Of a stretch of DNA of 38,216 nt, positions 33,429-38,216 are shown one piece after another (the stretch's first letter is position 1; each line of letters starts with the position of its first letter). Under the pieces are notes generated by a model. It had not been told where the DNA came from and ran no database searches. It saw only the letters and a program-made list of their open reading frames with translations. A program made the position numbers and the translations under genes. This stretch comes from Vreelandella aquamarina (GTDB lineage Bacteria; Pseudomonadota; Gammaproteobacteria; Pseudomonadales; Halomonadaceae), in the NCBI RefSeq assembly GCF_900110265.1, contig NZ_FODB01000037.1:1-38216 (forward strand), read 5' to 3'.

Positions 33429-35531
33429 ATGGATATAGCGGATTTTTTTGACACCTTTTTTGAAGAGGCTGAAGAGCTGCTCGCTGATATGGAGCAGCAC
33501 TTATTGGAACTGGATGTCGATGATCCGGATAGCGAGCAGTTGAACGCTATCTTCCGCGCAGCCCACTCTATCAAAGGTGGCGCAGGAACCTTCGGTTTTA
33601 GCGTGCTACAAAAAACCACGCATATTTTCGAAAACCTGCTGGATCACGCGCGCAAAGGGGAACTCACCCTGCGTGCTGACCTCGTGGATACCTTTTTAGA
33701 GGCCAAAGACATCATGCACGAGCAACTCGATGCCTATCGCAACGAGGAAGAACCCAATCAAGAAGCGTATGAGCGTATCTGCCAAACGCTGCAGCAAATT
33801 GCCCTCGAAGAGATTGGCAAAACACTTGATGCCCCTGCGGAGGCACCGGCCCCTCAAAAATCAGCGCCTGCAGAGGACGACAAAGAAGCATCGGCAGCAG
33901 CTATCTCCAGCGAGCACACCCTCAAAGTGGTGCTTCTCAATGTGGGCGATAAAGATCGTGGGCTGCTGGTAGAAGAGTTAGAACAGCTAGGCGATATTCA
34001 ATCCCAGTCGGGGGATGAAAAGCGCTATGAGGTCACCCTAAAAGGGGGCGTCAGCGCCGATGATATTGAAGCCGTAATGTGCTTCATTATTGAGCCAGAA
34101 CAAATTGAAATCACCACGGTAGCTGTGGAGGAGGCTGCTTCGGCAGCAGAGCCCGCAACACCTGTACCCAGCGCACCGGCTGAGCCCTCTGCGTCAGAAG
34201 AGAAGCCAGCCGCGCCAGTGGCCGAAAAAGCACACGCCAGCAAGTCGCCTGCTAGCAGTAAACCAGGTAAAGCGGCTCCGAAAAAGGCAGCAGCAGAGTC
34301 CTCCTCTATTCGGGTGTCCGTGGATAAGGTCGACCAGATTATTAACTTGGTGGGCGAGCTGATCATCACTCAGTCGATGCTGGACCAAACAGTGAGTGAT
34401 CTTGGCGACCAGTCGGTCGGCAACAGTTCGCTACAGAATGGCATGAGCCTATTGCAGCGTAATGCCCGCGATCTTCAGGAAGCGGTCATGTCGATTCGCA
34501 TGATCCCCATGGAGTTCGTATTTAGCCGTTTTCCGCGTGTAGTTCGTGATACCGCTGGCAAACTAGGCAAAGAGATTGAACTGATCACCGAAGGTAAATC
34601 CACAGAGCTTGATAAAAGCTTGGTCGAGCGTATCACCGACCCACTAACGCACTTGGTGCGTAATAGTCTGGACCACGGTGTTGAAATGCCCGACGAGCGT
34701 GAAGCCCTGGGCAAGCCGCGTACGGGTAAGTTAGTTCTGTCTGCCCGGCATCAAGGTGGCAATATTTTGATTGAAGTGCGTGATGACGGCGCCGGAATGG
34801 ATCGTGAACGCCTGCTAGCGAAAGCCCGCGAGAATGGTCTTAACGTCTCCGATACCATGTCGGATGAAGATGTTTTTCAGCTGATTTTTGCCCCCGGTTT
34901 CTCGACTGCTAAAGAGGTTACCGATGTCTCTGGACGTGGCGTGGGCATGGATGTTGTCAAACGGAATATTCAAGGCATGGGCGGCCGGGTTGAGATCCAG
35001 TCGAAAAAAGGCGAAGGCACCAATACGCGGATCGTACTGCCGCTAACGCTGGCCATTCTGGACGGTATGTCGATCAAAGTCGGCAACGAAACCTTTATTC
35101 TGCCCCTGTCTACCGTGCTGGAGTCGCTACAGCCTGCCAAGGGAGACATGTACGCCATGGCAGGGGACGATGTGGTGCTCAAAGTGCGCGATGAGTACCT
35201 CCCAGTCATTGCCATTCACGAAGTGCTGGATGTCGAAAACGCCATTACCGACCCGACCAAGAGTATTGCTGTCATCGTTCAGGGCGAAGGGCGTCGCTAT
35301 GCCATGCTGGTCGATGAATTGATTGGCCAGCAACAGGTCGTGGTTAAAAACCTCGAAGATAATTACCGCAAAGTGCCCGGGGTATCGGCCGCTACCATCT
35401 TGGGAGATGGCAGTGTTGCGTTAATTCTGGATATCACAGGCTTGCATCGCTTAAGCCGTGCCAAAAAAGAAGCAGGAAAAGCCGCTAACCAACCATATCT
35501 CTCTTATTACAAGGAGGCTGAGCCGTCATGA
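33429..35531 (+). CDS. cheA: Chemotaxis histidine kinase CheA
   Basis: This 700-residue protein shows all five domains. P1 carries the phosphorylated His46 ([10 protein letters not shown]). P2, at about residues 163-235, binds CheY/CheB. An Ala/Pro/Lys linker precedes P3, the dimerisation helices at about 295-360. The P4 kinase has the N box ([12 protein letters not shown], about 408-419), DDGAGMD (452-458) and GRGVGMD (502-508). P5 is a CheW-like domain. The N-terminus is very close to E. coli CheA. The ATG at 33429 has GGAG 6 bases upstream and is preferred to the GTG four codons earlier. Confidence 0.97.
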   Translation: MDIADFFDTFFEEAEELLADMEQHLLELDVDDPDSEQLNAIFRAAHSIKGGAGTFGFSVLQKTTHIFENLLDHARKGELTLRADLVDTFLEAKDIMHEQLDAYRNEEEPNQEAYERICQTLQQIALEEIGKTLDAPAEAPAPQKSAPAEDDKEASAAAISSEHTLKVVLLNVGDKDRGLLVEELEQLGDIQSQSGDEKRYEVTLKGGVSADDIEAVMCFIIEPEQIEITTVAVEEAASAAEPATPVPSAPAEPSASEEKPAAPVAEKAHASKSPASSKPGKAAPKKAAAESSSIRVSVDKVDQIINLVGELIITQSMLDQTVSDLGDQSVGNSSLQNGMSLLQRNARDLQEAVMSIRMIPMEFVFSRFPRVVRDTAGKLGKEIELITEGKSTELDKSLVERITDPLTHLVRNSLDHGVEMPDEREALGKPRTGKLVLSARHQGGNILIEVRDDGAGMDRERLLAKARENGLNVSDTMSDEDVFQLIFAPGFSTAKEVTDVSGRGVGMDVVKRNIQGMGGRVEIQSKKGEGTNTRIVLPLTLAILDGMSIKVGNETFILPLSTVLESLQPAKGDMYAMAGDDVVLKVRDEYLPVIAIHEVLDVENAITDPTKSIAVIVQGEGRRYAMLVDELIGQQQVVVKNLEDNYRKVPGVSAATILGDGSVALILDITGLHRLSRAKKEAGKAANQPYLSYYKEAEPS

Positions 35532-36028
35532 GTCAAGCAACTAATGAGGCGGTGCTAGCCGCAGCAGAAGCGGAAAATCGCGAGTTCCTAGTGTTCTCTT
35601 TAGGTGATGAAGAGTACGCCATTGATATCTTAAAGGTGCAGGAAATTCGTGGTTACGAAAACGTCACACGTATTGCGAATGCACCCGACTTCATTAAGGG
35701 AGTAACGAACCTGCGTGGCGTGATCGTGCCGATTGTGGATCTGCGCATTAAGTTTCACCTGGATAACGTTGAGTACGGTGGCCAAACTGTGGTGATCGTC
35801 GTCAACGTGGCAGATCGTATCGTAGGTATCGTGGTAGATGGCGTTTCTGACGTAATGACCTTGACGCCGGATCAAATCAAGCCTGCGCCAGAGTTTGGCG
35901 TAACGCTCTCCTCTGATTTCCTAAGTGGCCTCGGTAGCCTGGATGACCGAATGCTGGTGCTGGTCGATATCGATAAGCTGCTGACTAGCGAAGAGATGGC
36001 GCTGGTAGATAGCACCAGTAACCGCTAA
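35528..36028 (+). CDS. cheW: Chemotaxis coupling protein CheW
   Basis: This 166-residue protein matches E. coli CheW throughout: [20 protein letters not shown], then [20 protein letters not shown] and DLRIKF, with [11 protein letters not shown] near the end. It bridges CheA P5 and the chemoreceptor tip. Its ATG overlaps the cheA stop by 4 bases. Confidence 0.97.
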   Translation: MSQATNEAVLAAAEAENREFLVFSLGDEEYAIDILKVQEIRGYENVTRIANAPDFIKGVTNLRGVIVPIVDLRIKFHLDNVEYGGQTVVIVVNVADRIVGIVVDGVSDVMTLTPDQIKPAPEFGVTLSSDFLSGLGSLDDRMLVLVDIDKLLTSEEMALVDSTSNR

Positions 36029-36040
36029 CGACCTGCCACG

Positions 36041-36060
36041 GGGCACAGGGAGGCGTGCCC
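36041..36060 (+). other. Intercistronic stem-loop between cheW and the chemoreceptor gene
   Basis: GGGCAC (36041-36046) pairs with GTGCCC (36055-36060) around an 8-base loop. No T run follows, so it is more likely an RNA stability or processing element than a terminator. The cheW to receptor gap is about 108 bases, longer than the other joints of this run. Confidence 0.4.
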
Positions 36061-36136
36061 ATCTTGAGCCAAAAAACAACCCACTCTGGCGCGATGGATA
36101 GCGCTGGCTAGTACGGTTGTGTTTGGAGAAATGCGT

Positions 36137-37432
36137 GTGACACAGCTAGTACGTCAACTGATGAGTAATATGACCGTCCGTCTGAGTTGGGGGCTAGTAT
36201 TGGCCACCTTCTCGCTGCTGGTGCTCATTGCCTGTGGTATCGGTCTTTATGCGCTGCATCACGGGGCGACCATTGTACAAAGTGCCAGCGACCCACAAGT
36301 CCAGCAGTTGGCCTTTACTTCCTTTGCCACCCGCATCCGCTGGGTATTGATCGGCGTTGTGGCCATGACCGTTTTAACGGTAGTGGTAGTGGTATGGGGC
36401 GTCAGTGCCAACGTACTGCGCCCGCTGGATCGGCTGGTCGGCTATTTTGAGCGCATGGCGCAGGGTGACCTCAATCAGCAGATCCAGTCACCTGGCAACA
36501 ATGAGATCGGCAAGCTCTATAGCGCGATGGCCCATATGCAAGGTTCCTTGTCGGAAACTGTTGGCGTGGTCAGGCGTAGCGGCACCACGATTTTTGAGCG
36601 CTCCCAGCACATTGCCAGCGGCAACAACGACCTCTCCTCTCGCACAGAACAGCAGGCTTCATCGCTAGAAGAGACGGCGTCTAGCATGGAGCAGCTAGCT
36701 TCTACTGTAAGTCACAATGCCGATAATGCCCTCCAAGCGAGCCAGCTTGCAGGTGATGCCACGCTCACGGCGCGTCGCAGTGGGGAAGAAGTCAGTAACA
36801 TTGTTGAGATCATGCAGGAGATTAGCGCCAGTTCTCATCAAGTCGCTGACATTATCACCCTGATCGACAATATCGCTTTCCAAACCAATATCTTAGCGCT
36901 TAACGCTTCTGTAGAGGCGGCGCGTGCGGGCGAGCATGGCAAGGGCTTTGCCGTGGTAGCACAAGAAGTTCGCAGCCTTGCCAGCCGCAGTGCCAATGCT
37001 GCCAAAGAGATTCGTACGCTGATTGATGCGTCGCTCGGTAAAGTAGACGCTGGCACACATCGCGTGAACCAGGCGGGCCAAACCATGCAGGATCTCGTCG
37101 CGGCGGTACAGCGCGTTAGCGACATCATGGATGAGATTGCCTCCGCTTCGGAAGAGCAGAGCAACGGTATTGGCCAAGTTAACCAAGCGGTTGCGCAAAT
37201 GGATCAAGTCGTTCAGCAGAATGCTCAGCTGGTACAGCAAGCCGCGCGTAGCGCCAATGAGCTAGAGAGCGAGGCAGCACGCCTGCGTGAAGCCGTGGAA
37301 CGGTTCCGTGTAGCAGGTGGTGGGCAGCCCGACACACAAAAACGTGTCATCAGCGCCCCTTCGCACTCGCCAACGCAGCGACTACCGGCCACTAAAACAC
37401 AAGCGCTGACCGAAGAGTGGGAAGAATTCTAA
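36137..37432 (+). CDS. Methyl-accepting chemotaxis protein without a sizeable ligand-binding domain (CetA-like)
   Basis: This 431-residue receptor has TM1 (about residues 17-36, SWGLVLATFSLLVLIACGIG), only about 30 periplasmic residues, TM2 (WVLIGVVAMTVLTVVVVVWG), a HAMP domain (RPLDRLVGYFERMAQGDLNQ) and a signalling domain. The hairpin tip reads IAFQTNILALNASVEAARAG. The protein ends in EEWEEF, fitting the xWxxF tether for CheR/CheB. Tar-type receptors have about 150 periplasmic residues, so a direct periplasmic sensor is missing. The GTG at 36137, eight bases after GGAG, is preferred to an ATG at 36131. The PAS gene directly downstream suggests a split energy-taxis receptor. Confidence 0.9.
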   Translation: MTQLVRQLMSNMTVRLSWGLVLATFSLLVLIACGIGLYALHHGATIVQSASDPQVQQLAFTSFATRIRWVLIGVVAMTVLTVVVVVWGVSANVLRPLDRLVGYFERMAQGDLNQQIQSPGNNEIGKLYSAMAHMQGSLSETVGVVRRSGTTIFERSQHIASGNNDLSSRTEQQASSLEETASSMEQLASTVSHNADNALQASQLAGDATLTARRSGEEVSNIVEIMQEISASSHQVADIITLIDNIAFQTNILALNASVEAARAGEHGKGFAVVAQEVRSLASRSANAAKEIRTLIDASLGKVDAGTHRVNQAGQTMQDLVAAVQRVSDIMDEIASASEEQSNGIGQVNQAVAQMDQVVQQNAQLVQQAARSANELESEAARLREAVERFRVAGGGQPDTQKRVISAPSHSPTQRLPATKTQALTEEWEEF

Positions 37433-37504
37433 CTCGGCGCTCTCTGCTCTGGCCATGGAATGAACCAAACTATTACCGCGTTAAAACATAACCAATAAGG
37501 CAGC

Positions 37505-37882
37505 ATGATGCGTAATAACCAGCCAGTGACTCAACGGGAAGTGGAGCTTAAACAAGACGATTTTCTCGTTTCGCGTACTGATCTAAAAGGGCGCATAACC
37601 TACGCAAATCCAGCATTTATCGAGATTAGCGGCTATCAGCATGAAGAGCTGATAGGAGCGCCTCATAACCTAGTACGTCATCCAGATATGCCGTCGCCTG
37701 CGTTTGAGAACCTCTGGAAAACCGTTCAGACGGGGGAGACATGGCGAGGGCTGGTGAAAAATCGCTGTAAGAATGGAGACCACTACTGGGTAGACGCCAG
37801 CGTCACACCGATTGTAGAGAACGACCAAGTAATTGGTTACACCTCTGTGCGGGTGCAAGCGACCCGCAAGGCGATGAGTTAA
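37505..37882 (+). CDS. Stand-alone Aer-type PAS domain protein (CetB-like)
   Basis: This 125-residue protein is nearly all one PAS domain and closely follows the N-terminal sensor of the aerotaxis receptor Aer: TDLKGRITYANPAFIEISGY, then PHNLVRHPDMPSPAFENLW and VKNRCKNGDHYWVDA. Residues R58, H59, D61 and W80 correspond to the FAD-binding residues of Aer (R57, H58, D60, W79). No HAMP or signalling domain follows. It lies 72 bases after the receptor gene in the same direction. It probably binds FAD and reports redox state to that receptor; the pairing is inferred. Confidence 0.88.
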   Translation: MMRNNQPVTQREVELKQDDFLVSRTDLKGRITYANPAFIEISGYQHEELIGAPHNLVRHPDMPSPAFENLWKTVQTGETWRGLVKNRCKNGDHYWVDASVTPIVENDQVIGYTSVRVQATRKAMS

Positions 37883-37917
37883 GCTCAGTTCTTGTGTATG
37901 GAGGGCAGTAGAGAGGG

Positions 37918-37975
37918 TGGCGTATCCTGTTGATTGATCTCGCCAGATCACAACCAACATAGGACGGATACGCCA
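37918..37975 (+). other. Inverted repeat that could hide the transposase start codon
   Basis: TGGCGTATCC (37918-37927) in the element's end is perfectly complementary to GGATACGCCA (37966-37975), whose last base is the A of the transposase ATG; one more G-U pair is possible. In a transcript entering from the che genes, the start codon and bases before it would be paired. A promoter inside the element would produce RNA without the left arm. Confidence 0.6.
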
Positions 37976-38216
37976 TGAGCAATTCTACTCTCCAAGCCGT
38001 GACGCAGCCAGACACCGGCGCTACTGATCCGTTGCATGAGCTGCTGCGCAAAGGGGCCCGAGACCTGATCGCCAAGGCCGTGGAGGCGGAGTTGAGCACG
38101 TTTCTGGAGCAATATGCCGACAAGACGCTGGAAGACGGCCGCCGTGTCGTCGTCCGCAACGGCTACCTGCCGGAGCGCACCGTGCAAACCGGTATCGGCG
38201 ACGTCGAGATCAAGGT
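37975..38216 (+). CDS. IS256-family transposase, N-terminal fragment
   Basis: The first 80 codons read MSNSTLQAVTQPDTGATDPL, then HELLRKGARDLIAKAVEAEL and GRRVVVRNGYLPERTVQTG, the characteristic N-terminus of IS256-family transposases. The DDE catalytic residues lie beyond the window. The reading frame is open to the window's right edge. Codon use (GCC, CTG, CGC, GTC) is more GC-rich than in the flagellar genes, fitting recent arrival. An AGGA at 37961-37964 can serve as ribosome binding site. Confidence 0.92.
   Translation, partial: MSNSTLQAVTQPDTGATDPLHELLRKGARDLIAKAVEAELSTFLEQYADKTLEDGRRVVVRNGYLPERTVQTGIGDVEIK

Larger units (their letters stand above)
37913..38216 (+). mobile_element. IS256-family insertion sequence, left end (truncated by window)
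   Basis: The element appears to begin near 37913, about 30 bases after the PAS gene stop, with GAGGGTGGCGTATCCTG as the probable terminal inverted repeat. It contains the start of an IS256-family transposase. The right end, second terminal repeat and any target duplication lie outside the window, so the left boundary is an estimate of a few bases either way. Confidence 0.8.

Noticed and set aside
1..38216. CRISPR arrays, prophage genes, toxin-antitoxin pairs or restriction systems
   Set aside because: No regularly spaced repeats and no such gene families were seen; apart from the SDR gene and the IS element the window is motility and chemotaxis genes.

Overview
The window is an almost uninterrupted flagellar and chemotaxis cluster from a gammaproteobacterium, most likely a Halomonas-type member of the Halomonadaceae. 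This assignment is an inference. It rests on a moderate GC content, an FlhDC master regulator of enterobacterial type, flagellar proteins of mixed enterobacterial and pseudomonad flavour, and an accessory FliK-like/FhlB pair. No database search was possible.

Layout. Bases 1-183 hold the 3' part of a 5S rRNA and the tandem terminators closing that rRNA operon. A convergent short-chain dehydrogenase gene (193-906) follows; it seems to have lost a conserved loop. The early flagellar block has flgN, flgM and flgA on the minus strand and the hook-basal-body genes flgBCDEFGHIJ and flgKL on the plus strand (2697-13659). A bidirectional hairpin separates flgL from the convergent minus-strand block fliFGHIJK-fliLMNOPQR (13712-24908), which encodes the MS ring, C ring, export ATPase complex and export gate. 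fliE (25166-25492) is divergent from fliF. flaG (minus) is divergent from an unusual YcgR/PilZ gene fused to a degenerate HD-GYP domain (26225-27916). A plus-strand run then carries fliS, a fliT-like gene, a second fliK-like gene, a small FlhB C-domain homologue (fhlB), flhD, flhC, motA, motB, cheA, cheW, a chemoreceptor with almost no sensor domain, and a stand-alone Aer-type PAS protein. At the right edge an IS256-family element begins and runs out of the window.

Regulation. Four well-formed sigma-28 (FliA) promoters of the form TAAAGTTT-N11-GCCGATAA are visible, upstream of flgM, flgK, flaG and fliS. Each has exactly 11 bp between the boxes. They define a late-gene class like that of enterics, with flgM having its own late promoter downstream of flgA. 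Only 107 bp separate fhlB from flhD and no intrinsic terminator is seen there, so the sigma-28 fliS promoter could read through into flhDC and create positive feedback. The fliT-like gene, whose Salmonella counterpart inhibits FlhDC, lies in the same run.

How the genes fit together. The window supplies nearly all of the basal body, hook, export gate (except FlhA/FlhB), switch, stator, CheA/CheW core and master regulator. Not seen are flagellin, fliD, fliA, flhA/flhB, cheR, cheB, cheY and cheZ, which must lie elsewhere if present. The most notable points are the split chemoreceptor plus PAS pair, which resembles the Campylobacter CetA/CetB bipartite energy-taxis system, and the PilZ-HD-GYP fusion that may couple a flagellar brake to c-di-GMP sensing or turnover. 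Also notable are the duplicated FliN N-terminal motif and the possible FliA-to-FlhDC loop.
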